Positions 25,510 through 33,459 of a stretch of 64,000 nt of DNA are shown here, piece by piece. This stretch comes from Paracidovorax sp031843945. GTDB lineage: Bacteria; Pseudomonadota; Gammaproteobacteria; Burkholderiales; Burkholderiaceae_C. The notes beneath the pieces are model-generated. The model saw only the letters and a list, made by a program, of their open reading frames with translations, made no database searches and was not told where the DNA came from. Each line of letters opens with the position of its first letter. The first letter of the stretch is position 1. The translations under genes and the position numbers were made by a program. Location: contig NZ_JAVTJJ010000001.1 of the NCBI RefSeq assembly GCF_031843945.1, positions 868,001 to 932,000 of the forward strand, given 5' to 3'.

Positions 25510-26277
25510 TCACGGCCAGCGGACCACTGGCAGCGCCTCCACCTCGGGCCGCGCAAAAAGGTAGCCTTGGAACACGTGCACGCCCATGCCCTGCAGCGTG
25601 TGCAGCTCCGCTTCGGTCTCCACACCCTCGGCCAGCGCCTGAATGCCCAGCGATTCGCACACGCCAAGAATCGCCCGCACGATCACCTGCCGCACCGTGT
25701 CGGTGTCGATGCCGCGCACCAGTGCCATGTCGATCTTGATGATGTCCGGCTGGAAGTCCGCCAGCAGGCCCAGGCCTGCATAGCCCGCGCCGAAGTCGTC
25801 GATGGCCGTGTGAAAGCCGCGGCGCTTGTATGACTGCAGGATGTTCTTCAGGTGTGCCTTGTCGACCACGTTTTCCTGCTCGGCCACCTCGAAGGCGATG
25901 CGGTTCAGCGGAAAGCCGCAGCGCTCGGCCACCGCCAGCGTGGCGCGGATACAGGCCTCGGGCTGGTAGACCGCGTTGGGCAGAAAGTTGATGTGCAGCA
26001 GGCCTTCCATGCCCAGACGGCTGGCGAGTTCCACCGCCTTCATGCGGCAGGACTGGTCGAACGCATAGCGGTTCGCGTCGGTCACCCGAGCCAGCACGCT
26101 GGCCGCGCCGCTGCCGTCCGTGCCGCGCACCAGGGCCTCATAGGCCACCACCCGGCGATCGCGCGTATCCACGATGGGCTGGAACGCCATGGTGAAAGTG
26201 AAGTCCAGCGACGGCGCGTCCTGGCAGGAGCGGCAGGGAGCGGGCGTGCCACCAGGCAACGAAGAAGGCGTGGTCAT
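25510..26277 (-). CDS. EAL-domain protein, candidate c-di-GMP phosphodiesterase
   Basis: A 255-residue protein made almost entirely of an EAL domain. Visible are AYEALVRG (EAL at 47-49), INFLPNAVY, IAFEVAEQE, AIDDFGAGYAGLG (the DD metal ligands), IIKIDMALVRG and LAEGVETEAE, so the catalytic set looks complete. Before it, residues 15-18 hold a Cys-x-x-Cys (CRSC). No sensor or GGDEF domain is present, as in BLUF-EAL-like short proteins where EAL may bind ligand rather than hydrolyse. Expected role: degrading or sensing cyclic di-GMP, alongside the nearby HD-GYP regulator. Confidence 0.9.
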   Translation of the reverse strand: MTTPSSLPGGTPAPCRSCQDAPSLDFTFTMAFQPIVDTRDRRVVAYEALVRGTDGSGAASVLARVTDANRYAFDQSCRMKAVELASRLGMEGLLHINFLPNAVYQPEACIRATLAVAERCGFPLNRIAFEVAEQENVVDKAHLKNILQSYKRRGFHTAIDDFGAGYAGLGLLADFQPDIIKIDMALVRGIDTDTVRQVIVRAILGVCESLGIQALAEGVETEAELHTLQGMGVHVFQGYLFARPEVEALPVVRWP

Positions 26278-26396
26278 GGCAATAGCTTAGCGAATGTGAG
26301 AGCGGCGCCTGCGCCAGACGGCGCCTACAGGCCGCGCGGTGAAGAAGAAAACGCCGGCTTCAGCGGCCAAGCGGTCCATTGGGCGAAAATCCCCCG

Positions 26397-28397
26397 GTGT
26401 CCATCCCGCAGTCGTTCATCCAGGAGTTGCTTTCACGCGTCGACGTCGTCGACGTGGTGGGCCGCTACGTTCAGCTCAAGAAGGCCGGGGCAAACTTCAT
26501 GGGCCTGTGCCCCTTCCATGGGGAAAAGTCGCCGTCGTTCAGCGTCAGCCCGTCCAAGCAGTTCTTTCACTGCTTCGGTTGCGGCAAGAACGGCAATGCC
26601 ATCGGCTTCCTGATGGACCACGCCGGCATGGGCTTCGTCGAGGCCGTGCAGGACCTGGCCCAGCAGACCGGCTTGCAGGTGCCCGACGACAACGTGTCGC
26701 CGCAAGAGCGCGAGCGCGCCGCCGCCCAGCGCCAGAAGCAGGCCACGCTGAACGATGTGCTGGAAAAGGCGGGCGAGTCCTGGCGCCGCCACCTGCGCGA
26801 TTCACCCCGCGCCATTCAATACTTCAAGGGCCGGGGCGTGTCGGGCTCGGTCGCCAAGCGCTACGGCCTGGGTTACGCGCCCGAAGGCTGGCGGGGGCTG
26901 GCCAGCGTGTTCCCCCAATACGACGACCCGTTGCTAGAAGAAAGCGGCCTGGTCATCGTGGGCGAGGACGGGCAGGACAAGCGCTACGACCGATTTCGCG
27001 ACCGGGTGATGTTCCCGATCCGCAACGTCAAGGGCGAATGCATCGGCTACGGCGGCCGGGTACTGGGGGACGACAAGCCCAAATACCTGAATTCGCCCGA
27101 AACCCCGGTGTTCCATAAGGGCCGCGAGCTCTACGGCCTGTTCGAGGCACGGACCGCCATCCGCGAACACGGCTTTGCGCTGGTCACAGAGGGCTACATG
27201 GACGTGGTCGCGCTGGCGCAGTTGGGCTTTCCCAACGCCGTGGCCACGCTGGGCACCGCCTGCACACCCGAACACGTGCACAAGCTTTTTCGCTTCACCG
27301 ACACGGTGGTGTTCAGCTTCGACGGCGACGGCGCCGGCCGCCGCGCGGCGCGCAAGGCGCTGGACGGCGCCCTGCCCTATGCCAGCGACACGCGCAGCGT
27401 GAAGTTTCTCTTTCTGCCGGCCGAGCACGACCCGGACAGCTTCATCCGCGCGCACGGTACCGAGGCCTTCGCACGCCATGTGGGCGACGCCATGCCGCTG
27501 AGCCGCTTCCTCGTCGAGGCGGCGCGTGAGGGGTGCGACCTGGGCACGGCAGAAGGCCGCGCGCACATGCTGAGCAATGCGCGCCCACTCTGGTCCGCAC
27601 TGCCCGACGGTGCGCTGCGCCGCCAGTTGCTGGGCGAGCTGGGCGACCTCGGCCAACTGGATGCCAAAGACCTGGCCGAGCTGTGGCAGCAGGCCAGCGC
27701 GCAGGACGCAGCCCGTGCGCCCACGCGCAGCGCGGCCCGCCCACCGGCGGATGAGCACAACCCCTACGCCGACGAGCCGCCCTGGGGCCAGGGCGCTTCG
27801 GCCGACGGCGGCTGGTACCCGCCCAGCGAGGCCGCCGCAGGCGAGAGCTATGGCCGCAAGCCGTTTACCAAATCCAGCGGCGACTGGAAAAAGGGCGACT
27901 GGAAATCCAAGTGGAAGAAAGACGAGCGCCCGCCCCAGCCCCCGCTGCCGCGCACGCCGCTGTCCAGCCGCGCCGACCACGCCGCGCGGCTGCTGCTATC
28001 GCACATGGAGTTTCTGGAAGACCTGTCGCACGAGGACCACGCCACCCTCTGCGCACAGCCTGCGCCCCATGGATCGCTGTTCACGTGGTTGGAGGGCCAA
28101 TTGCACGAACATGGCCCGCAAGCCTGGGCCGTGCTGCGCGAAGCCTTGCGCGGCCACGCCTGCGCAGCGACCGCCGAACGGGTGATGACAGGGTCGCACG
28201 CGCAGACCGAGGGCGACACCGTCGAGCTGCGCGGCGAACTGCGCAGCCTGCTCGACCGCATGCTGGTGGACGAGTTCAAGCGCGAGCAAAAAGAGCTGAT
28301 TTTGCGCGTGACCCGCGAGCCCGACGCCCTGGCGCGCTACCAGGCGCTGGAGCAGCGCATCAAAGATTTGCGCGGCATAGCGCCCCGCACTACTTGA
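26397..28397 (+). CDS. dnaG: DNA primase DnaG
   Basis: A 666-residue replication primase. The zinc-binding domain at the N-terminus shows CPFH..CFGCGKNG. The polymerase core (about 115-425) contains RNAP basic motif KPKYLNSPETPVFHKGRELYG, and TOPRIM motifs VTEGYMDVVAL and FSFDGDGAGRRAARKAL. A long, disordered linker (about 435-530) with the odd Lys/Trp run GDWKKGDWKSKWKK joins the C-terminal DnaB-binding helical domain. GTG 26397 was chosen because MSIPQSFIQELL is the standard DnaG start. rpoD follows after 316 bp, but rpsU, usually upstream in this macromolecular synthesis cluster, is absent here. Confidence 0.96.
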   Translation: MSIPQSFIQELLSRVDVVDVVGRYVQLKKAGANFMGLCPFHGEKSPSFSVSPSKQFFHCFGCGKNGNAIGFLMDHAGMGFVEAVQDLAQQTGLQVPDDNVSPQERERAAAQRQKQATLNDVLEKAGESWRRHLRDSPRAIQYFKGRGVSGSVAKRYGLGYAPEGWRGLASVFPQYDDPLLEESGLVIVGEDGQDKRYDRFRDRVMFPIRNVKGECIGYGGRVLGDDKPKYLNSPETPVFHKGRELYGLFEARTAIREHGFALVTEGYMDVVALAQLGFPNAVATLGTACTPEHVHKLFRFTDTVVFSFDGDGAGRRAARKALDGALPYASDTRSVKFLFLPAEHDPDSFIRAHGTEAFARHVGDAMPLSRFLVEAAREGCDLGTAEGRAHMLSNARPLWSALPDGALRRQLLGELGDLGQLDAKDLAELWQQASAQDAARAPTRSAARPPADEHNPYADEPPWGQGASADGGWYPPSEAAAGESYGRKPFTKSSGDWKKGDWKSKWKKDERPPQPPLPRTPLSSRADHAARLLLSHMEFLEDLSHEDHATLCAQPAPHGSLFTWLEGQLHEHGPQAWAVLREALRGHACAATAERVMTGSHAQTEGDTVELRGELRSLLDRMLVDEFKREQKELILRVTREPDALARYQALEQRIKDLRGIAPRTT

Positions 28398-28405
28398 CTT
28401 TTGGC

Positions 28406-28443
28406 TTGACATTGCCTCTTGCAATTTGGCAGGCCGGTATAAT
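28406..28443 (+). promoter_or_regulatory. Candidate rpoD promoter with perfect boxes but odd spacing
   Basis: A perfect -10 TATAAT at 28438-28443. A perfect TTGACA (28406-28411) lies 26 bp upstream, too far for a normal sigma-70 pair; a weak TTGCCT sits 20 bp upstream. The promoter call rests mainly on the -10 box. It would give a leader of about 265 nt before rpoD. Confidence 0.5.
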
Positions 28444-28713
28444 GTAGGGTTAATCGGCAAGAGCGACAGCAATACCTCCGGCCCCGGGGCAACCGTGACG
28501 AACGCGCACAACCGCCCCAACTGCCGCAAGGACTGCACACCAAATGTTCGCCCAGACATCTTGCCTTTTGAGAACCTGATACCTATTTCAGCTACCTGAA
28601 TAGTTTCATGGCTTCTCGAGCCGCGCGGGCTGCGAGCCTGCGCCGTGCCACCCGCGCCGGGAACCGTGGCGCTTGCGTTTTCTTTGTGTCCGTCTTTGAT
28701 CCTGAGGTTGCCT
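28444..28713 (+). other. Long rpoD leader, no gene seen
   Basis: About 270 bp between the TATAAT box and the rpoD start. No convincing reading frame with a ribosome binding site and no riboswitch class recognised. It may be a structured 5' untranslated region. Confidence 0.4.
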
Positions 28714-31107
28714 ATGCCCGCTCAAAAGTCCGCGAAGTCGCCCAAGTCCGCCGTAGGCACCGCCGCGAAGGCCGTTTCAAAATCCGCTGTGAAAGCGCCC
28801 GCGAAAAAAACCGTGGCCGCCCCGCCTGCCCCCCGTGCCGCAGCCAACAAAGTCAAGACCTCACCCGTGAAAAGTTCTGCCGAGCTCATCAAAGCTGCCG
28901 ATGAATTGCTGAAAAAGAAGCCCGTCCGCGTCAAGGCCGCACCTGCTGCCGCCGAAGGCGACGACGACACCCCGAAAAAGCGCCCCGGCCGCCCGGCCAA
29001 GGCTGCTGGCGCCGCCACGACGGCCGCTGCTTCCAAAGTGCCCGCCAAGCGCGGCCGCAAGCCCAAGGCCGGTGAAGCCGAAGGCGGCGACGATGCCGAC
29101 CTGTCCGACATCGAGTCCGACCTGGAAGGCGAAGTCGAAGCGGAACCCGAAGTCGCCGTGGCCGCTGCTGCGCCGGTCGAAAAGGTCAAGCCGCTGCGCA
29201 TGAAGATCAGCAAGGCGAAGGAACGCGCCTTGATGAAGGAATTCGGCCTGGACGAGACCGTCCTGTCCGAAGAAGACCTGGCCAAGCGCCGCTCGCGCCT
29301 GAAGACCCTGATCACGCTGGGCAAGACGCGCGGCTACCTGACGCAGGTCGAAATCTCCGACCACTTGCCCGACAAGCTGGTCGATGCCGAGACCATGGAA
29401 GTCGTGGTCACCATGCTCAACGACATGGGCGTGGCCGTGTACGAGCAGACGCCCGACGCTGAAACGCTGTTCCAGAACAACGTGACGCCCACGGCCGCTA
29501 CCGTCGAAGAAGCGGAAGAAGAAGCCGAAGCGGCTCTCTCTACCGTCGACAGCGAATTCGGCCGCACGACCGACCCGGTCCGCATGTACATGCGCGAAAT
29601 GGGCACCGTCGAGCTGCTGACGCGCGAAGGCGAAATCGAGATCGCCAAGCGCATCGAAGGCGGCCTGCAGGCCATGATGGAGGCGATCAGCGCATCGCCC
29701 GCCACCATCGCCGAGATCCTGAAGATGGGCGAAGAGATTCGCGAAGGCAAGGTCGTCATCTCCACCATCGTGGACGGCTTTTCCAACCCGAATGAAGCCG
29801 ACGATTACGTGGCCGAAGAAGACTTCGACGAATTCGACGAAGAAGACGACGACGACGGCAAGGGCGGCTCCAAGGCCCTGACCAAGAAGCTCGAGGAATT
29901 GAAGCGCGAAGCGCTGTCCCGCTTCGACACCATGCGCGACCTGTTCGAGAAGGTCCACAAGATCTACGACAAGGAAGGCTACGGCACGCCCGCGTACATG
30001 AAGGCCCAGCAGGCCTTGTCGGCCGAGTTGATGACCATCCGCTTCACCGCCAAGACCATCGAGAAGCTGTGCGACATGGTGCGCGGCCAGGTGGACGACG
30101 TGCGCAAGAAGGAGCGCGAGCTGCGCCGCATCATCGTGGACAAGTGCGGCATGCCGCAGGAAACCTTCGTCAAGGATTTCCCGCCCAACCTGCTGAACCT
30201 GAAGTGGGTCGAGAAGCAGGCCGCATCGGGCAAGCCCTGGAGCGTCGTGCTGCAGCGCAATATTCCGCCGGTGCAAGAGCTGCAGCAGCGCCTGATGGAC
30301 CTGCAAGCACGCGTCGTGGTGCCGCTGCCTGAACTCAAGGGCATCAACAAGCGCATGAACGACGGTGAAAGGTCTTCGCGCGATGCCAAGAAGGAAATGA
30401 TCGAGGCCAACCTGCGCCTGGTGATCTCCATCGCCAAGAAGTACACCAACCGCGGCCTGCAGTTCCTCGACTTGATCCAGGAAGGCAACATCGGCCTGAT
30501 GAAGGCGGTGGACAAGTTCGAATACCGCCGGGGCTACAAGTTCTCGACGTACGCCACGTGGTGGATCCGCCAGGCCATCACCCGCTCGATCGCCGACCAG
30601 GCGCGCACCATCCGGATTCCGGTGCACATGATCGAGACGATCAACAAGATGAACCGCATCTCGCGCCAGCATCTGCAGGAATTCGGTTTCGAGCCCGACG
30701 CGTCCATCCTGGCCGCGAAGATGGAGATTCCGGAAGACAAGATCCGCAAGATCATGAAGATCGCCAAAGAGCCGATCTCGATGGAAACGCCGATCGGCGA
30801 CGACGACGACAGCCACCTGGGCGACTTCATCGAGGACGGTGCCAACACCGCCCCCATCGATGCCGCCATGCAGGCCGGCCTGCGCGACGTGGTCAAGGAC
30901 ATCCTGGACGGCCTGACGCCACGCGAAGCCAAGGTGCTGCGCATGCGCTTCGGCATCGAGATGTCCACCGACCACACGCTGGAAGAAGTGGGCAAGCAGT
31001 TCGACGTGACACGCGAGCGCATTCGCCAAATAGAAGCCAAGGCCCTGCGCAAGCTGAAGCACCCCAGCCGCAGCGACAAGCTGCGCAGCTTCATCGATTC
31101 GCTGTAA
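28714..31107 (+). CDS. rpoD: RNA polymerase primary sigma factor RpoD (sigma-70)
   Basis: A 797-residue housekeeping sigma factor. The first 110 or so residues are a Lys/Ala/Pro-rich, low-complexity extension typical of Burkholderiales RpoD, followed by region 1.1 (KERALMKEFGLDETVLSEED) and region 1.2 (DPVRMYMREMGTVELLTREGE). A non-conserved acidic insert (EEDFDEFDEEDDDDGKGG) follows. Regions 2.3-2.4 (YKFSTYATWWIRQAITR) and the region 4.2 helix-turn-helix (TLEEVGKQFDVTRERIRQIE) are intact. ATG 28714 was chosen over an in-frame codon at 28645 because GAGG lies 8 bases upstream. An intrinsic terminator follows. Confidence 0.97.
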   Translation: MPAQKSAKSPKSAVGTAAKAVSKSAVKAPAKKTVAAPPAPRAAANKVKTSPVKSSAELIKAADELLKKKPVRVKAAPAAAEGDDDTPKKRPGRPAKAAGAATTAAASKVPAKRGRKPKAGEAEGGDDADLSDIESDLEGEVEAEPEVAVAAAAPVEKVKPLRMKISKAKERALMKEFGLDETVLSEEDLAKRRSRLKTLITLGKTRGYLTQVEISDHLPDKLVDAETMEVVVTMLNDMGVAVYEQTPDAETLFQNNVTPTAATVEEAEEEAEAALSTVDSEFGRTTDPVRMYMREMGTVELLTREGEIEIAKRIEGGLQAMMEAISASPATIAEILKMGEEIREGKVVISTIVDGFSNPNEADDYVAEEDFDEFDEEDDDDGKGGSKALTKKLEELKREALSRFDTMRDLFEKVHKIYDKEGYGTPAYMKAQQALSAELMTIRFTAKTIEKLCDMVRGQVDDVRKKERELRRIIVDKCGMPQETFVKDFPPNLLNLKWVEKQAASGKPWSVVLQRNIPPVQELQQRLMDLQARVVVPLPELKGINKRMNDGERSSRDAKKEMIEANLRLVISIAKKYTNRGLQFLDLIQEGNIGLMKAVDKFEYRRGYKFSTYATWWIRQAITRSIADQARTIRIPVHMIETINKMNRISRQHLQEFGFEPDASILAAKMEIPEDKIRKIMKIAKEPISMETPIGDDDDSHLGDFIEDGANTAPIDAAMQAGLRDVVKDILDGLTPREAKVLRMRFGIEMSTDHTLEEVGKQFDVTRERIRQIEAKALRKLKHPSRSDKLRSFIDSL

Positions 31108-31159
31108 GCCTTCAGCGCTGCAGCCGGCCATCACACCGCGATGGCCGCACACACCATCA

Positions 31160-31188
31160 GCCCCGCACTCACCCTGCGGGGCTTTTTT
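31160..31188 (+). terminator. Intrinsic terminator after rpoD
   Basis: GCCCCGCA, loop CTCACCC, TGCGGGGC, then six T. Confidence 0.9.
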
Positions 31189-31192
31189 ATGG

Positions 31193-31251
31193 TCAAAACG
31201 GCCTCTAGCGCTTATTCATCAAGCGCTGACAGCTATTAATTCAGGAGCAAT
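31193..31251 (+). repeat. Dispersed palindromic repeat, copy 5, abutting panE
   Basis: TCAAAACGGCCTCTAGCGCTTATTCATCAAGCGCT..AGCTATTAATTCAGGAGCAAT. The distal arm has become CAGGAG, which now serves as the Shine-Dalgarno sequence for the panE ATG at 31253. Confidence 0.9.
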
Positions 31252-31252
31252 C

Positions 31253-32209
31253 ATGTCCAACCAGGAATCGGCCTCTGCATCTGCCACCGCGCCCCTGCTG
31301 CGCATTGCCGTGCTCGGCGCCGGCGCGGTCGGTTGCTACTTCGGCGCCTTGCTGGCGCGCGCCGGCCATGGTGTCACGCTGATCGGGCGCCAGGCCCATG
31401 TGCAGGCCGTGCAGGCGCACGGCTTGCGGCTGCAGACCGTGGCGCTCGACGAGCAGGTGCCGCTGGCGGCCCACACCGACGCCAGCGCCGTGGCCGGTGC
31501 CGACGTGGTGCTGTTCTGCGTGAAGTCCACCGACACCGAGGACGCGGCCCGGCAGATGCGTCCGCACCTGGGCCCGCACGCGCTGGTGCTGACGTTGCAG
31601 AACGGCGTGGACAACGACGAGCGCGTGCGCAGCGTGCTGAGCGGCGAAGGAGATGACGGGCCGCCCGTCGCGGCCGCCGTGGTCTACGTGGCCACCGAGA
31701 TGGCAGGCCCCGGCCACGTGCGGCATCACGGCCGGGGCGAGCTGGTGATTGCGCCCTCCCCGCTCAGCGCCACCGTGGCGCAGCAGTTCAGCGCGGCGGG
31801 CATCGCCACCGAGATCTCGGACAACGTGCGCGGCGCCCTGTGGGCCAAGCTGGTGCTCAACTGTGCGTACAACGCGCTCTCGGCCCTGTCGCAGCAGCCG
31901 TATGGCCAACTGGTGCAAACGCCGGGCGTCACCGACGTGATCGGCGACGTGGTGGCGGAATGCTTGCGGGTCGCCCAGGCCGACGGCATCCGCATTCCAG
32001 GCGATGTGCAGGCTGCCGTGCGCGGCATTGCCGCCACCATGCCGGGCCAGCTGTCGTCCACCGCGCAGGACCTGGCGCGCGGCAAGCCCAGCGAGATCGA
32101 CCACCTCAACGGCTATGTGGTGCAGCGCGGGGCGGCGCTGGACGTGCCTACGCCGCTGAACCGGGCGCTGCAGGTGTTGGTGAAGCTGGCTGAGGCGCGC
32201 GGGCGCTAG
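31253..32209 (+). CDS. panE: 2-dehydropantoate 2-reductase
   Basis: A 318-residue NADPH-dependent enzyme of the ketopantoate reductase family (pantothenate and CoA synthesis). The Rossmann motif IAVLGAGAVGCYFGALLARAG is near the N-terminus, KSTDTEDAA supplies the conserved Lys region, and the C-terminal domain shows GALWAKLVLNCAYNALSAL and GKPSEIDHLNGYVVQRGAALDVPTPLN, the catalytic Lys/Glu neighbourhood. The ATG at 31253 follows CAGGAG contributed by the adjacent repeat. Paralogous 2-oxo acid reductases share this fold, so substrate is likely but not certain. Confidence 0.9.
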   Translation: MSNQESASASATAPLLRIAVLGAGAVGCYFGALLARAGHGVTLIGRQAHVQAVQAHGLRLQTVALDEQVPLAAHTDASAVAGADVVLFCVKSTDTEDAARQMRPHLGPHALVLTLQNGVDNDERVRSVLSGEGDDGPPVAAAVVYVATEMAGPGHVRHHGRGELVIAPSPLSATVAQQFSAAGIATEISDNVRGALWAKLVLNCAYNALSALSQQPYGQLVQTPGVTDVIGDVVAECLRVAQADGIRIPGDVQAAVRGIAATMPGQLSSTAQDLARGKPSEIDHLNGYVVQRGAALDVPTPLNRALQVLVKLAEARGR

Positions 32210-32389
32210 CTACAACGGCAGGGTTGCGCCTCTCCGCGTATACCCTCATACAGACGACAGCCAATTGACAGCTTCAACGCACACCATGACTCCGGCTCAC
32301 AAACAGTAACAATCAACGCCATGTCCTCCTCCAAACACGTGCATTCGGTCTCCGCTGACTTGGCTGCCATTCAGCAGCAAAAGAGCCTG

Positions 32390-33397
32390 ATGAACGCTCC
32401 ACGCAGAACGGTTCTGTTCCGGGTCGCAGCATGGGCGGCCTTGGCAACACCTTGGAGCAACGCCGTGCTGGCGCAGGCCACGGCACCCCGGCCGCAAGCC
32501 AAGGCCGTGCGACTGGCAGGCACGCTGCGTATCGTCATTCCGGCCAACGCGGGCGGTGGCTGGGACCAGACGGGCCGCGCACTCGGCGCTGCGCTGATCG
32601 GCGCGGGTGCAGTCGATCAGGTCGAGTACGAGAACGTGGGCGGCAAGGGCGGCACCATCGGCCTGGCGCGCTATGCCGAGAAGTACGGCAACGACCCCAA
32701 CACCCTGCTGATGGGCGGCACGGTGATGGTCGGAGCGGTAGCGCTACAGAAGCCGGCCGTGGACCTGACACAGATTCAGCCGGTGGCACGCCTGACCAGC
32801 GATTACCTGGTGGCGGCCGTGCCTGCGTCGTCGCCCATTCGCACCACTCGCGACCTGGCCGATGCCATGAAGGCCGACCTGGCCGCCGTTCCGATCGCAG
32901 GCGGCTCCGCGGGCGGCGTGGACCACATTTTTGCGGGCGTGCTGGCTCGGGGCGCCAAGGCCAACCCCGAGGCACTGGTGTACCGCCCCTTTGCCGGCGG
33001 CAACGAGGTCGTGGAAGCCTTGCTGACAGGCAAGGCCGCCTTGGGCCTGTCGGGCTACAGCGAATTCAGCGACGCCATCGCATCGGGCAAGCTGCGCGCC
33101 ATCGGCGTGTCGGCGCGCCGCTCCACCTTCGGCCTGCCGGCGTTTCGCGAACAGGGGCTGGACGCCGCCATGGCCAACTGGCGCGGCGTGTTCACCGGCA
33201 AGGGTGTTTCAGCGACCCGGCTGGCAGAGATGGTGACGGCGGTGGAGGCCGCCACCGCGCACGAATCCTGGCAACGCACCTTGCGCACCAACCGCTGGGA
33301 CGCGTCGTGGCTGACGGGCAAGGACTTCGCCGAATTCATCGAGCTGGACCTGACCACCGCACGCGTGATGGTCTACCTGCTCAAGCTCAAGGCCTGA
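32390..33397 (+). CDS. Orphan Bug/TctC-family periplasmic binding protein
   Basis: About 335 residues from ATG 32390, giving a clean signal peptide (MNAPRRTVLFRVAAWAALATPWSNAVLAQA). An in-frame ATG at 32321 would add 23 residues without signal character. Family blocks: IVIPANAGGGWDQTGRALGAALIGAG, YENVGGKGGTIGLARYA, LLMGGTVMVGAVAL, VYRPFAGGNEVVEALL and MANWRGVFTGKGV. No permease genes are near. A chemoreceptor gene follows 62 bp downstream, so this protein may present a carboxylate to it. A perfect 19-bp tandem duplication covers the stop codon. Confidence 0.88.
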   Translation: MNAPRRTVLFRVAAWAALATPWSNAVLAQATAPRPQAKAVRLAGTLRIVIPANAGGGWDQTGRALGAALIGAGAVDQVEYENVGGKGGTIGLARYAEKYGNDPNTLLMGGTVMVGAVALQKPAVDLTQIQPVARLTSDYLVAAVPASSPIRTTRDLADAMKADLAAVPIAGGSAGGVDHIFAGVLARGAKANPEALVYRPFAGGNEVVEALLTGKAALGLSGYSEFSDAIASGKLRAIGVSARRSTFGLPAFREQGLDAAMANWRGVFTGKGVSATRLAEMVTAVEAATAHESWQRTLRTNRWDASWLTGKDFAEFIELDLTTARVMVYLLKLKA

Positions 33398-33419
33398 AGC
33401 CAAGCTCAAGGCCTGAAGC
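33382..33419. repeat. Perfect 19-bp tandem duplication over the binding-protein stop codon
   Basis: Two abutting copies of CAAGCTCAAGGCCTGAAGC (33382-33400 and 33401-33419). The first contains the last codons and the TGA; the second lies in the untranslated gap. It looks like a recent slippage or unequal exchange event. Confidence 0.95.
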
Positions 33420-33459
33420 GTGCCGAGTCGCCCGCAGCCGTATCCCAAGGAAATCCGTG

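Noticed and set aside
28861..31152. Very long open frame antisense to rpoD
   Set aside because: High-GC shadow frame of a strongly conserved gene; His/Val/Leu-rich translation with no family character.
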